NCBI GenBank assembly: GCA_034509495.1
Contig: CM067522.1
Span: 13,083,171-13,147,170 of the forward strand
DNA: 64,000 bases
DNA from: Acestrorhynchus altus
Lineage: Eukaryota; Chordata; Actinopteri; Characiformes; Acestrorhynchidae
Reading direction: 5' to 3'
Shown: one piece after another, positions 11,908 to 25,624 of the stretch
Layout: every line of letters starts with the position of its first letter
How positions within the stretch are numbered: position 1 is the first letter of the stretch
The notes under the pieces: generated by a model
The model's database searches: none
The model's input: the letters and a program-made list of their open reading frames with translations, nothing else
What the model was told of the DNA's origin: nothing
Program-made: the position numbers and the translations under genes

Positions 11908-12744
11908 AAATCACTCTGGATGATCAATTTCATTCAATTGAAATTTAGATCCACAAAAAACAATTTAAGTAAACAAGGCAAGTAAATGGCTGAACAAAAC
12001 GTGATCAAACATTTGATAAAAGAAATAAATCATATACATTTAAATTCTCTTAGTATTTAAATCTCAAATGAAGACACATTTGAGTAGCCTAGGATCTCCT
12101 GAAAATGACAAAATCTGCCCTGTGTGTCTCCTATAACTATTATTATATTCTTAGACAGATTACAGTATTTCAAACTACAAAATTACCCTGCAAAATTGGC
12201 CTAGGGTTCTTAAGTTCTAAAGGATGTATTCAGACATGGCAGGTTTGGTTTGATTAAAAGAAACCCTGGGGCATCTGCTCTTGGTATCAAACTATACGTA
12301 TAAATGCACCCTATATTCCAACATTTCACAATGAAACTGGTTCTGCTTTTTCTCTGACTGATATACTCACGATAGCTTGCTTTACTGACACTGACACTTC
12401 TTTGATCTTCATGTTGAAAGACAACAACAGCAGGCTCTAGACAGAAATGTCAAAATCCCTTTAACTCCACTCCCAGCCCCTCTTGCACATGAGTTAATGA
12501 TATAAAAATTACCAGGTCATTCATGTTCTTGTTCCAATTACTGTGAAGTATTTTTATTATAAATATTCTTGTCAATCTAATCATTACAAATAACTCATAA
12601 TTTTCATTTCAAAAACTCTCAGGATTTCAGAGAGGTAAGGTTTTTAGTCCTTATAAGCTCTGTAATCTGTGAATTCAACAGGTTGAATTTTCAGTTTAAG
12701 TAAATTACTGCTCAAATAGTATAAATACTGTGTCTAGTTCAGCA

Positions 12745-13400
12745 TGTACAGCCACAAGCATGAAGACTGCTGACCTGAAGGTACCTGTATTGTCCATAGG
12801 GAGGGTCCACAGGGAGGGTAAGCCCCAGAAGATAATTGCTGTGTCAAAGCGTATTCATGGAAAGTTCAATGGAAGGGGAAAATATGGTGGGAAAAGGTGC
12901 ATGAGCAACAGGGATGAACACAGCCTTGTCAAGGAAACTGTTAAGACAACATTAGTCAAGGACTTGGGAGAGTTTCACAAGTCTGAAATTGATTTCAGTG
13001 CATCAAGAGCCATCACACACATACATATCCAGGAAATATATAATAATTTCAGCCTCTCAGAGACAAAGTCAGTTTTCTACCTGGACTCAGGAGAAAAAGA
13101 ACTAAACAGTTGCCGCAAAGTCCTCTTTTCAGATGGAAGTAAATTCTGCATTTCAGGTCTCAACTCAAGCTGCCGGAGTCTGGAGGAAGAGTGGAGAGCC
13201 ACAGAACTCATGCTGTCTGAAGTCCAGTGAGCAGTCTGTAATGGTTTAGGGTGCCATGTTATCTGTTGGTGTTGGTCCAGACTCAATGTAGATTCTACCT
13301 TGTGATTTTAGAACAATTTCATGCTTCCAACTGCTAACGAGCGCATGTATGTATATTCCGATTTCCTTTTTCAGCAGGACTACAGTGTCTTATATTTTAT
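12745..13400 (+). mobile_element. Tc1-like transposon remnant, different lineage
   Basis: An open frame of 166 codons (12730-13230) looks like a gene but is a decayed transposase. From the inner ATG at 12760 it reads MKTADLKVPV (typical Tc1 start), later KVLFSDGSKFCISG (normally SDESKF). Beyond the stop come VCNGLGCHVICWCWS (frameshifted VWGAMS...GVGP), FMLPTANE and FLFQQD. Missing and altered core motifs show it is not functional. Confidence 0.8.
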
Positions 13401-15349
13401 GTAATATTGAAATAATTTAAGATATTAGATTGAAATATTTGTAATTAAATTATGAACAAAAAATAACTCACAATATCAGAAAAGGAAAACTGTAAATTTC
13501 ATTCAAGCAGCAAAAAAGTTGTAACATTTAATTCAATTTACCTTACATGACATTACACATCCTGCATTATGACTATTTCACATGTTCACATTGTGAGGAT
13601 GATGCTGAAACAATATATTGTGCAGCCCTGTCCTCCCATGCTTCCATTTACCCCATTATATGTGGAATATCGGTACACCTTCCTGCAGCCAGAAGTCTGC
13701 GGCACTCTGCAGCTGACGCAGTAGGAGTGCTCTCTCTCCTCAGCCCACTCCAACCCTGTGAATCCCAGATCTGTGCACTAAGCTGACTGCTTTGCTGTAT
13801 CAGATGGCAATATGAAAGGATAAGGCTGAAATCCAGTAAGAGTCTAGTAAAAGAGATTAAGAAAAGACAACATAGCACCCTGTCCTCCATCCGTCCCCCA
13901 AGGTATGGCAAATATTTTATGTTCCACAGAAAGCATGAGATGAACAGTGATGCAATGCTACATGTATTGCCTTGTTAATTAAGTCTCACTTCTGACTTTA
14001 TGGTAGAAAAGTAAAAATCGCATCATAAACATGGCAGAGTTAATATGTCATAATCATACCACTGTGTTATTTTACAATTCCAAATTTCAACATTTCTTTA
14101 AACATTTAAAGATTTCTTTAGTATTAAAATGTTAGGAAGTGTTAGGGAAAGACCAATCCGATCCAGTGAATGTGAACATGGTCATATTTTATATAATCAA
14201 ATACTGGTCCAATCCAGATCCATATCAAGAGCGACTTACAAAAGTGCTTTGCTGTTCACTCAGAAAAAATCCTTAACTACCTTGGAGAGACTAAAATCCA
14301 GATACACCTCAAGCTTTGATGCTGCCAGACACAAAGGTTAGACTACATACCTAGATACCCAATGCTCAACATTCCACTTTATCACACAAGACAAAGTTTA
14401 TTTATAAGCCTTTAATGAGTTAAATGCTCTTGATAGAGATGGATCTTCAGTCAGTGAGTGATTCTGTTCAGCTGTAGGGAACGTTTGTTCCACCACCCAA
14501 GAAAAAAAGATTCTGGGTGCTTGTCTTCCATGCATCTTGAGGGATGGTAGGTCAAACCAAGCTCTACTTTCGAAGGACTTTTGGTACAGCGCACCCCCTA
14601 GATGCAATTATTGAAAACATCACCACTAGTTGTGGCCTGACAAATTTAACTGCAAACTTTCACAATGTTGTTCAATTTAATAAATTCTAACAAATGAATC
14701 AGCATCCCTGACCAATAGCGCTGCTACTCGGCTGCTCTGTACTGTCTCTCCTCTGACTGAGCCAAAATGGAGGAATGCTTGCTGTTGCTGTTCTAAACAG
14801 AAGATATTATACTCCTCTATTCCTGTGGATTACAAAATAAAGCGTAGTTAGAGATGTAGTACCTTTGTACTTGAAAGATAAAAGCTTGTCAGCCAGTCTG
14901 TATCCTATTGAGGTACAATAAAGTACCTTTCAGTGCAAGTCCTTCTTAGCAGCCATGTTTTTGTACCACTAATATACCAAACAAAAGATGTAGAGTACTT
15001 GCATTGTAGCTGTTTCTCAGTATGTAGAATATAGAAAATGTCTGTTTTTCATTTTCGCAGCTGTTGCTACAATATTAGTGATCTTCAGAGAAGTAACTGA
15101 ACCAAAATGGAGGACTTGTTACACAGCTGATTTCTGGCCTCACTCACAGCCATGCCCATTTCAGGAGGTGATGGAAAATGTAAAAATCCAAAATTCCAAA
15201 TTAAATAAATTAAAAGTTTATTTGACTAAACTAATAATAAGCATCATCTACCTAAAGTGTATTTCAACAATGCTTTAGAAGCACAGTTACTAATTATGGT
15301 AATATTGATATATAGCTTATTGAACTGAACAAGATGGGATGTAAAGAAA

Positions 15350-15375
15350 GAAAGAGACAGAGAGAGAGACAGAGG

Positions 15376-15425
<50 letters not shown>

Positions 15426-15430
15426 CCAGA
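15350..15430. repeat. (GA)n microsatellite
   Basis: Purine-only GA-rich run with a few interruptions. Confidence 0.95.
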
Positions 15431-15715
15431 GAGAGAGATCTGTTGCTATGGCGCTCTTTAAGATTGCAATACAAGCTGAGAAGGTACAAACACCACTCCT
15501 TCAGCAGCTGCTGTCCCCCGAATCCACACGAAAGTGCAAGAGAGAGAGATTACTGACCGCAGAGAAAACCTGATATTGATTAGGGCAGTGAGCCTTGATA
15601 CATTTTGTATAGCTACATACACTTGAACAGATTTCAGTCCACCAGGGCACATCCTAGGAAAGTCTGTCTGCAAGAGATTACTTCAACAAAAAAGAAGACA
15701 AGCTACCCTCCCTCT

Positions 15716-15813
15716 CTCTGTTTCTACTCTCTCTCTCTCTCACTCCCCCTCTCCTCTCCCCTCCCCTCCCTCACCTCTCTCCCCCTCCCTCCCCTCCCCC
15801 TCCCTCTCTCTCT

Positions 15814-15889
<76 letters not shown>

Positions 15890-15890
15890 T
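15716..15890. repeat. (CT)n/(CCCT)n-(CA)n compound tract
   Basis: About 100 bases of pure pyrimidine followed by about 37 CA units. The pyrimidine block is a triplex-capable mirror-like tract. Confidence 0.95.
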
Positions 15891-16507
15891 CACCCTCGCA
15901 ACCCCCTGGCCTCCATCTGCCCATTTCTGAGGCACGGAAGCATTTGGTTGCATGCTCATGATATGTGAGATGTGTGTCCTACAGCAGAGCGAGAAAGGTA
16001 GAAAATGAAACAGAGACACAGAGACACAGAGAAAGAGAGCAGAGGTGTTAAAATGGAGTGGCAAGTTCGGCAGCCTTTCTCAGCCACTCCTTCAGCAGTC
16101 AATTACAGCCTGCCTCTCTGTCTCTCTCTCTCTCTCTCTTTCACTCTCTATAGATGCGATGAGCATGCCTGCTTGGCAGTGGACCAGGAACACTTCGATG
16201 ACTCTCCTCTCTCTGCTCCAGCTCCAGTAATCAGGCTCCACCCGACCCACCTCCTGATGTAGAAATCAGCTGGCAGCTCATATCACACCTATTCACATCC
16301 ACTTAACACCACACCACTATGTTCAGGCCTCCCTCTGCAGTCTAATTATGCAGTCTGATTTCAGTGACACGAGAACAGCCTTTAAACAGAATCATCTATT
16401 CTTTACCCACTAGTCTTCTATTTATCTATTCTTTAACACTAGAGCATTGCACAGCAGTACAACAGATTTCTCCCACCACGTTCATCCCATCCATGGTAAT
16501 GAACACG

Positions 16508-16546
<39 letters not shown>

Positions 16547-16552
16547 ACACTC
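16508..16552. repeat. (CA)n microsatellite
   Basis: Interrupted CA run. Confidence 0.95.
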
Positions 16553-16754
16553 TCACTCTAATGAACTGGGGCAGGGAGAACACACACCCAGAGCTAGGAC
16601 AGAGCAACCTCAGTATTAGGTGCCTCAGCCATGGATGTGGAAGGATAAAAGATAAAAGACAACCTCTCAAATTGAAAAGCCCCCATTACGAGAATATGTA
16701 TTAGGTTTAACCTTATTGTCCAACCGATGTACTTAAAGGTACTGAACAAATTTC

Positions 16755-18010
16755 ATTTGTAGATATGCACCGATTGGCTGGTGACAGAAATTGGCCTGTT
16801 TTCAGCATGACTGACCATATCCAGTCACTGGCTGATTAGTCTCATATTACCAATTCTGTCCTGGTCATGTTTATACTTGTGAACCACATAAGGGTGACGG
16901 GGCAATCTGTTCTTCTGTACTACTGAGTATCAATTCACATCAACTCAACCGGTGCCAAACTTCTGTACAAGGATAATACACCTTCAGGGCCGCACAAAAC
17001 GGAAACAGCCCAAAAGGCCCTAAAAGCAGCTGCTAACATTAATAGCATGCTGCAGCCACTGAACCAGGAATTATTTACCAACGGTTAAACATAACAGAAT
17101 GGAATTCAGTTTTGCAGCTTGTGTAGTCTTTCATATTGATTATTAAAGCAGTACACAGACATTTGTAACTTGTGAACTTGTGGCCATGCGTCTCCTGTCC
17201 GATTTGCAGCAAGCGTGCGTGTACATGTGCCGTGCACACTGAACAAGCGATGCGGATTGAGCAGCCACCATTCCGATAAAGCAAATCAAGTTACACAAAC
17301 ATTTCACATACAGTGTGATTTATTTCTGCAACTTTCTGATTTTCCTTATTTTCAGAACCAATGAAGAGCCAGGAGATGACTTCTGCAGGCAGTAGATAAT
17401 GAATTAAACCAACAGGAAAGTTTGCAAACATACAGTGTGCTTGCTAATGCTAAAAACAAACATCTAGCTAGGCTACTGATGTTATAAAGACTTCCACTTC
17501 CGTAGATGACATGTACATGACACTTGTATGTAATAAGAGTACCAGCAAAAATACATAGCTACCATTTATTTATTAAGAGCAGTTATAGACTAGATCTGTT
17601 TTTAGCAATCGCAGGTCGTACAACCATAGATTTTCCTGATTATGTACAGAGACAAATGCACCACATGGCAGCAATAGCGTTGCTGGCTCACTGATCTGGG
17701 TGACTTGGCCAATTTTGAGCATCCTTGGTACAAATTGGGCATCACAGCTGCTAATACTAATGAGGAAGTAGGGATCCATTCCAGTCACAGTTATGACTTC
17801 AGCATGGGGATACTTCACACAGAGTGAAGATGAAGTCAAGCTCACTGTTTTAAATACATGCATGATGACGGTTGAACAAAACTGTTTCCATATGCTGTCA
17901 TAAACCTTCGTAGGAAATTCACCACATTCAGAAGTGGCCATTCATTTTAAAAATGGGAAATTGGAATCAGCCAGGGAAATATTTATTGGTGCATCCCTAT
18001 TCGTTTGTAC
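16755..18010 (-). mobile_element. probable hAT-type element, degraded
   Basis: The ends look inverted: left ATATGCACCGATTGGCTG near 16763, right TTGGTGCATCCCTATTCG-like near 17985-18003 (reverse complement GGGATGCACCAAT). This is the end type of many fish hAT transposons. A minus-strand frame (17573-17941) begins MATSECGEFPTKVYDSIW, resembling the start of a BED-finger hAT transposase, then degenerates; the finger cysteines and histidines cannot all be placed. Assignment is tentative. Confidence 0.45.
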
Positions 18011-18194
18011 AACTATCAAATCAATCAATGTCAAATCAATCAGAGGTACATTTTGGTATAAGCATAACACACAGGAAAGGCAGTGTGACTAGAAAGTACT
18101 CCCCAAAAGCTGACAATAACATTAGCTGCATACTGCAGCCACTGCTGATGAAGCACACAGGTGAGGAGATTAACCATCAATGGTTAAATATAAT

Positions 18195-18330
18195 AGTAAT
18201 CTGTGGCACGATGGCTTGGTGGTTCATCTCTCAAGCACTGGGGTCTTGGGCTCAAGGCCTTATCTGGCTGAAAGACTGGCTGCCGCTTCTCAGTGGTGTG
18301 TTTGCTGAGTGAGAGGTTCAGGGGTTCATG
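18195..18330 (+). repeat. tRNA-derived SINE-like fragment
   Basis: The head GGCTTGGTGGTTCATCTCTC...GCACTGGGGTCTTGGG is shared with the element at 59090-59420. Its body resembles a tRNA-derived SINE with A/B-box-like spacing. Confidence 0.5.
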
Positions 18331-18483
18331 CACTCCATGTTGGATTTTGCCAGTATGATAATATTTTTACCATATCCAACACAAACTCAGTCAAAGTTGC
18401 TCTAAAATGTGTGAAACTAACAAGCCACTTGAGGAAGCAGAATAAAGATTTTTAACACCAGTAACATGATACACACATGAGTC

Positions 18484-18545
18484 CATCACTCAGCCTAGCA
18501 CAGTGAGTATTAGAACACAGCAGAACTAGATCAGAACTGCATCAA
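18484..18545. repeat. short dispersed repeat, copy 1
   Basis: CATCACTCAGCC...CAGTGAG...AGAACACAGCAGA is also found at about 25572-25620. Family unknown. Confidence 0.55.
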
Positions 18546-20639
18546 TTAAAATGTGAATGGTACTCAACCCTATTGGTTAACTCATGGAGACTTACTTTCT
18601 AGGCTCATTTATCTCTTGAGAGGTTGATGGAACCGTGCCTGTGGTCAAGGTAGAGAGGGCTATCCAGGAAGAATAAGCTGGAGGTTTATTGTTGCTCTCT
18701 GATGACAGGAGTAGTGTGGCTCCAGCAGCTCAGCACCAGGTTAGCGTAGCATCAGAAACAGTCAAGTACTGTAAGCATACACAGAAAGAAAAGAGTAAAA
18801 GTTAACAAGGGCCACTCAAGATTCTGGAACTCCGAGTCAAAAGAATATTCAGTAGTTTACAGAGATGACATCCTTTTGCTTTCCAGATTAAGCTCAATAT
18901 GCAATAAATTTTTCGCTGTGGATTGCAATTCACAATAAATTTCAGTTTGTGATGCATCGTAATAACTAAATAATAACATAATTATTTAGCTTTAGTTTTT
19001 TTATGACAACCATGGTTTCCATTAATTTCAAAAAGTTCTGTGATTTTCTCTAAATCCCTTTCCAAAACTCTCACCATGGTGATACCACTCAATAAAACAA
19101 TCAAGAGGAAACCAAACTAATGCCTGCAAACTAACGATACAGGCACCTCCAAACACCTTGTCCTAATCATCTGCAGTTGATGTGGTGCACCTGATTCTAA
19201 TTTTAGGTATTTTAAGTAGCAATAAATGTGGAGATTAAATGTTTAAATACAGTATTTTTTCATCTGCAACCATTTTCACACTCATACTTTCCATACTGTT
19301 TTGGCCAAACAAGCAATCTGTCCAACAAAAACACTGTATGTTGATATATTAAATTTCTGCTGTTCCAAACCTGAGTGCTCCCCCGTAGGATTAAAAAATC
19401 AGTCCTGTTGCATTGGTAACTCCTGCTCAAATGATGACAAAATAGAGAGGATTTTCCTCCATTACGTACTGGAGGGCAATTGATGTCTCTGCTCAGTTCA
19501 CCCTACCTGCTCCACCTTCGCACCATTGTGCAGGAGATCCACTGATACTGGGGGTGGATAAAGGGCTGGGTTATACTGTCAAATAATCATATCCTGATAT
19601 ATTTATCTGAATGGAGATATATGATAGTTATTTTGCCTCCATCTCTCAAAGTAGTTAAAAGTCCATGTTTAAATATAAATATATAAATATATCTCAGCAT
19701 TGTCAACAGATAATTGCCCCCCATGAATTCAGGCTTTCTAGGCTTTTCTTGACTATATAGTAAACTATTATTCTTGAGGCACTAAAGAGCATCCTCTGCA
19801 ATCCAAACTGAAATCACAGGCTTTCTTTAGAACAGACTAGGCATGGGCATAAACCCTGAAGCACATCTCTCCCCATAGTGCATCTTTACTAATTAATGAC
19901 ACATTACACTGCCATGAAGTGAAATCTAAAGTGTTTTTTAAGTTCTCTGGTCTCCAGCAGTCAGGATTCCATGTATGCAGTTTTAACTACACTTAAACCC
20001 AGTGCCTCATGCCCTACTGTCAGAGCAATTACTACAGCTAGAGCTGCGGCATAGAGCTACACTGAACTTATAATGGTTGGCAGGGGAGGGCAAAGCAACC
20101 TTTTATACTGTGCTTTGATGTTAGCCTCGGAATGAGCTCACTGGCTATATGGAATCCGAGACCGATAAGTATGAAATGATCCAACAGCAATTTGACCACC
20201 CAGAGCACAATACTATCTCAATTGGAACTGAGGAAAAAAAGACTGATTTCATTTCATTTATAAATGAGAAGCGTTATCATTTAATTGTCTCACAATCTGA
20301 CTATAATTTTATATTCATTACAGCAGTAACTGTTAAAAAGCACCATTTTTCTTCAAAGGATGTAAAGTTACAGTCAGTCAGTAACTGTTCAGGCACTGTC
20401 TGGTACATGATTTAGAAGGAAACTGTTCAGCATGACGTGCGCACTCATGGATGCACCCACACACGCGTACACACAGAGCGCCATTCTCCCAGGCTACTGT
20501 CAGTATCTGGGCCAGAGGTTCCCAGGCGCCTGTCCTTGGCTGACAGTACCATTTACATCGGTGCCATGTGAAAGCCTGCTCCAGGCTTTTTTTTTCATTC
20601 ACCAGCTAAGAGCACTGCCACCCAGGGGGTGAGAGTTTG

Positions 20640-20640
<1 letters not shown>

Positions 20641-20689
<49 letters not shown>

Positions 20690-20704
20690 TGTCTGTCTGT
20701 CTGA
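20641..20704. repeat. (GT)n-(CTGT)n microsatellite
   Basis: GT run passing into CTGT tetramers. Confidence 0.95.
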
Positions 20705-20900
20705 GTGGACACATATGTGCATGCATAAAGAATGCACTTCTGTTTCCTTTCACTATGTATTTATGTCCACAACTGGTCAGTTCAGTGTCCTCATCACAGG
20801 GGTGACAGCATCATCTTTCAAACACAGGACCTGTCATGTACAGGACAGGAGGAGCGATGGAGGAAAAATATGATTTTTTGTTCAAAAATCAGAAAAGAAA

Positions 20901-20903
20901 GTA

Positions 20904-20949
<46 letters not shown>
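20901..20949. repeat. (TAA)n microsatellite
   Basis: About 15 TAA units. Confidence 0.96.
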
Positions 20950-21065
20950 TGAAACTACTGATAAGTTTGGGGTTTGTAATGTTTGTACAAATCTAACAAA
21001 TATTGTAACATTCCAGCAGAGTCAAAGTCTTCAATACAGTAAAGCTGTGTCCCAGTAATCCCAAT

Positions 21066-21160
21066 TCACCAGGGCTGGGAATCTCCATTGATTTCCTGAA
21101 ATGATTCTGATGCAGAAGGTCCCAAATCAATTCCCAATCTGATTTTATATTGATCCATTT
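21066..21160. repeat. possible hAT/MITE end
   Basis: CAGGGCTGGGAATCTCCATTGA followed by GATTCTGATG...CAATTCCCAAT resembles ends of fish non-autonomous hAT elements. No partner end was located. Confidence 0.35.
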
Positions 21161-21642
21161 AGATATTTTTTACTTACAATAACTCCTCAAACTGCAGTGC
21201 TAAAATATGTCCAATCAATGTCATTTTACAGAATAAAGTGGAATTCAAACATGATATAATTTCCATCAGTCCATTGGGATTTCACATATTTTGTGATGTA
21301 GTTGGTTAACTTAAGGCTTATATTTCTAAGCAAAATAATTAATTATTTCATGAACACCACAGTGCTTTTATTAACTTTATTTCAGAATTCAGTGTTTACA
21401 CAATTCATTATTTGTGTCCAGAGCTTAAAACATTGTTCAGACACTGACTGTTTGTTTATGTGACTGATACTGACGCATGGTGATGATGTTGATGATGAGA
21501 AAGTGAATCATCATCTGGAGGGACTGTGTTTTTCTTACAACCTAGCAAAGCAGCTAGAAATGGCAAGATAATACTTTTCCAGAAATCTGGCATCCAGGCA
21601 AGTCAAGGGTATGTTGCAGTCAGACAGAGACATTGCTGTGAA

Positions 21643-21750
<108 letters not shown>

Positions 21751-23059
21751 GCCGAACATTATCTAGCTAAAAATGCCAGTTGGAAGCAACACATAGCTGA
21801 AGGACATTTTATATCACAAAAAGTGTCCTTCGTATCAATATTAACGATGAAATTGATAGATCGTCACACCAGCAGTTGGGTACAATGTTTTCCTCCACGG
21901 CAAAGGCAAGATTGAGGTGATCACCAAAAGGCCTCCATCCTCGATACAGAACCACCGCCAGATTCCAAAGAAAATCTGAATAGGTCACTAAAGGTAACAC
22001 AGTTCCAGTCTGTAGCTGTCCAAGTTTCTTGTTCAGGACACCACTGCAAACAAAGGTGATGGTAGCTTGGTCAGAATGGACTACATGTCTGGCAATTTAT
22101 TGAAAGGACCATTCAGCTAATCGCAGTCCAATGATGCACTGCCAGTCTGTCAGCTGTGCAATTTTTTTGTCGAGTGTATCTTAGAGGCATGTCAAGCAGT
22201 CAACAATCTCTCACCCAGAGATAAACTACCCAGAAGTAGCCTCTGAGAGCCTTTTCATAGGGCAGAGGGGGAATCACTTTTACACCCTCTTGTGCCAAGA
22301 CCCTGTGTTTAATCAGACCAGAACAGTAATCATTTACGTATCTGCCTGAGATAGAACTGCATAACAAGTTAGCAGCCATTCTTTCTGCGTACATTATAGT
22401 TTCTGTAAATGAGTGTATAGCAGAATGTGAATTGTGGGTCAATAGCAATGTACAACATCATCATAAATGTGACAAAAAGCATCATTGTGCTGCCAACTGC
22501 AAGACCAGTTTGTTCAAAATATCATACACAAATTACAGCCAGTACTGGGAACCAAATAGAACAACACAGTGATTTTATGATACAATGATACAAAAATCTT
22601 GGTGAGGTGAAAGTCAACCCATGTTGACACTGTCAAACAAACTGCACAGTATGAAACATGCATAAAGGTTATAATATGGCACAATGGCTATATGGGCAAC
22701 TGCAACTACAAATCTGCAGTCAAACTGAACTCATTACAAAGACAATTAATCGATGAGAACATCTGCCTATTATCTAAATGGGAGACAAACATAAACATCT
22801 CAAAATTTCTGGAAAGACCATGGCTTCCATTTCCTGTCCTTGTCTCCATCTACAATAACAAGACCTGACAGCCAACTGATGCTCTCCTAACATACAGAGA
22901 CATTTCTGCATGCTTACTGCAGTGTCTTGTATTTGTTTTTGAACACAGCAGTTAAACTGAAGAGCAGATCAACCTGATTACTGAGCGCCTGTCTGGTCAT
23001 TCTCCAAAGCAGTCATTCACTGGATGACTACAAAACCAAACGAATATGACTAAGTCTTG

Positions 23060-23062
<3 letters not shown>

Positions 23063-23116
<54 letters not shown>
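23063..23116. repeat. (CA)n microsatellite
   Basis: Pure CA run. Confidence 0.96.
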
Positions 23117-23118
<2 letters not shown>

Positions 23119-23339
23119 TAAAAGTCATAATATATGCACTCAAAAGCCCTCTTATCCGTTTATAAACAACTGAGGTTCACTTTTTTATGAAAAGTTAGTC
23201 CACCATTAAGGGTAACTGTAATTTTAATGATATATCAACCAATTATCAAATAAACAGTTGCAACCACAAGGAATCAACTGCTTATCTTAACTGCAATGTT
23301 GTCATGGCAGCAGGTCATCTACATTTTGTCTTGCTTGAG

Positions 23340-23915
23340 GCAAACAATGAATCTGTGTGGAGGCACTGTGGTCCAGAAGGCCTGGATTCATGGTGTGGGG
23401 GGGCAATTTTGTTACACCTTTGGTATTCCTTACAGGCACTTTGATGGCTCAACGTTACATTAATGAGGTCCTGCAACCAGTGGTTCTACCTTTTCTGAAC
23501 ACACACTCCGGTGCCCTATTCCAACAGGAGAATGCTCATCTGCATACTACTGCATCCTACTCACCTTGAAGACACAGATGCTATGCCTTGACTATTGTAT
23601 CACCAGACGTATCCCTGATTGAAAATGTATGGGATGCTATTGGACACACTCTCAATCCTCCACCCCTACTGCAGGAACTGAGTGAGAATGTGAAGGATTA
23701 GTGTATGACACCATTAGGAACCTCTACAACTGGCATGTTGCGTTATACCCAAGCCATACTGAGAGACACCACTTCTGTATATGTAGCTTTATAAATATTA
23801 CCCATATCAGTCTAAAAGTTTGATAATATATTGCTCCTCATAACCTTTATTTTCCTTCACAATAAAACTGCAATCTGACACCTCCTTGTGGGTGCAACTA
23901 TTTTTTTGATGAAGA
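23340..23915 (+). mobile_element. Tc1-like transposon remnant
   Basis: The plus-strand frame carries MVWGGNF, LVFLTGTLMAQRYINEVLQP, VVLPFLNTHSGALFQQENAH and LHTTAS. After a stop come VSPDVSLIENVWDAIG and LQELSENVKD, the region of the last catalytic Glu. A terminal-type sequence with GTGGGTGCAACTATTTTTTTG follows at about 23888. The N-terminal half is missing. Confidence 0.82.
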
Positions 23916-24171
23916 GTGTGTTTGTTTTACAGCAATATTCTTTCCATTATGTAAGTAGGTGGCCCTGAATCATTTTTATGTTTAAAAATGATGGACCGCA
24001 AAATATATGGATAGAACAATGCAGGCATTAGCAGGTAAGCAGTATATGAGAGAGAGAAAGAGCCAGAGAAAGAGAGGGAAATGGTGGGTGACTGGATCGG
24101 TTTATAATTGCTCCCGCTGGAGCTGCAGGTGAGGAAGGGTGACCTTTAAGCAGGCTAAAGCATGAGCCAGC

Positions 24172-24173
<2 letters not shown>

Positions 24174-24242
<69 letters not shown>
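24174..24242. repeat. (CA)n microsatellite
   Basis: About 34 CA units. Confidence 0.97.
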
Positions 24243-24247
<5 letters not shown>

Positions 24248-24599
24248 TTCATTATGTGTCATCACACACTCACGAAAAATGCTAAATCCACAGATTCTCT
24301 TAAATGCACTAATATTCTAAATGTTCACATCAGAATTCTGAGACCTTACTGATGTTCACAAACCAGTAAATCTCCAAGAGCTCCATGGCAACATACCCAT
24401 ATCAGTCTTAAACCATGTATTACTGTATAGCAAGTCTTGGCAACCATCCACCACTGAATAAATCAGGAAAGTTATCCTTCAGCAAATGAGCAAACTCAAG
24501 ACAAACCTTGACCTGAACATGAAAGACTGTACATGGTCACGGTTTCCAATCAAATCCCAGTAATCCCAATCAGCAGTAAACATGAATGTAAATGTGCAT

Positions 24600-24690
24600 A
24601 TAGACCTAGAGAATTTGTCCTCCGCATTTAACCCATCCCTGCAGTGGAACACACACTAGGGGGCAGTGAGATCTCGTGGCCGTACTTTGA
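24600..24690. repeat. SINE-like fragment
   Basis: AATTTGTCCTCCGCATTTAA, then CCCATCCCTGCAGTGG, then CACACACTAGGGGGCAGTGAG. The ACTAGGGGCAGTGAG element recurs at 47359-47378, so both belong to one dispersed family. Confidence 0.5.
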
Positions 24691-25567
24691 CTGACTTACT
24701 AAATTATCTAAAAAGCCTGAAAAGCTGATGCAACAGCTCATATGTAGTAACTGAGGAAAAATCTGGTACCAGATCTCAAGTAAGACATCTAATGGCTCTG
24801 CAGTGTTTCAACACCACAGTTCACAACCAATACCAATCAACAACCCGCTCCAGCATGTTCATGTCATGCACAACACTCTTCCCGCCTCCCGGCTCTAGTC
24901 TTGTCATTGGTAATTATGTAACAGCTGGATACTGTTATCCCTGTTTTTCATTCATGTTTGGCATGAGAATATTGAATCATGTATCAAAACATGAATCAAA
25001 TCAAGCAGTGGGTGGACTAATGCCTGTAGCAAACTGTTGTTTTCATGGCAACTAATGCAACACTGGTACAATATGTTTTCATGACAGAAAACAGCACACA
25101 ATGTTTTATTAAGAAAGAACTGATGCAAAGGCAGAAAGCTTCCTATTCACACTGTGTATCAGAGCATAATGTAAACACTAAGGGTTGTGGTGGTCTGGAA
25201 GGTGGAGTTGCCATGTTTCCATTGGCCCACCCTGATTACATCTTAAAAAACAAACAGCTCTCACTGCTGCAGAAGTCTTCCACACCCTTTACTCAAGTGA
25301 TAAACCGACACCTTTTGCCTGTATGCTAATGAAAACGAACAGAAACCACTTGTGCACCTGCTGTGTTGGGTCCATGGTTTAACGAGTGTGGCAGAAAGGT
25401 TCTGGCCATCGTTTACACTGTGTTTGACCTCACATGCGGCTGCAGAAACCCACATACCATTTCTGACTCAAAGTCAGTGATAGGAACTGTAAAACCTGTA
25501 AAAAAATAACCGGCTTCTTTGATAAGCAGGGCCGGAAATTAACACCACTACCTGATGCACACTGAAA

Positions 25568-25624
25568 GAACATCACTCAGCCCAGTACAGTGAGGATCAG
25601 AACACAGCAGACCTAGCAAACACT
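25568..25624. repeat. short dispersed repeat, copy 2
   Basis: Same motif chain and orientation as 18484-18545. Confidence 0.55.

Noticed and set aside
17573..17941. 122-codon minus ORF as a host gene
   Set aside because: The start resembles a hAT transposase and it sits between hAT-like ends. No host family is recognised.
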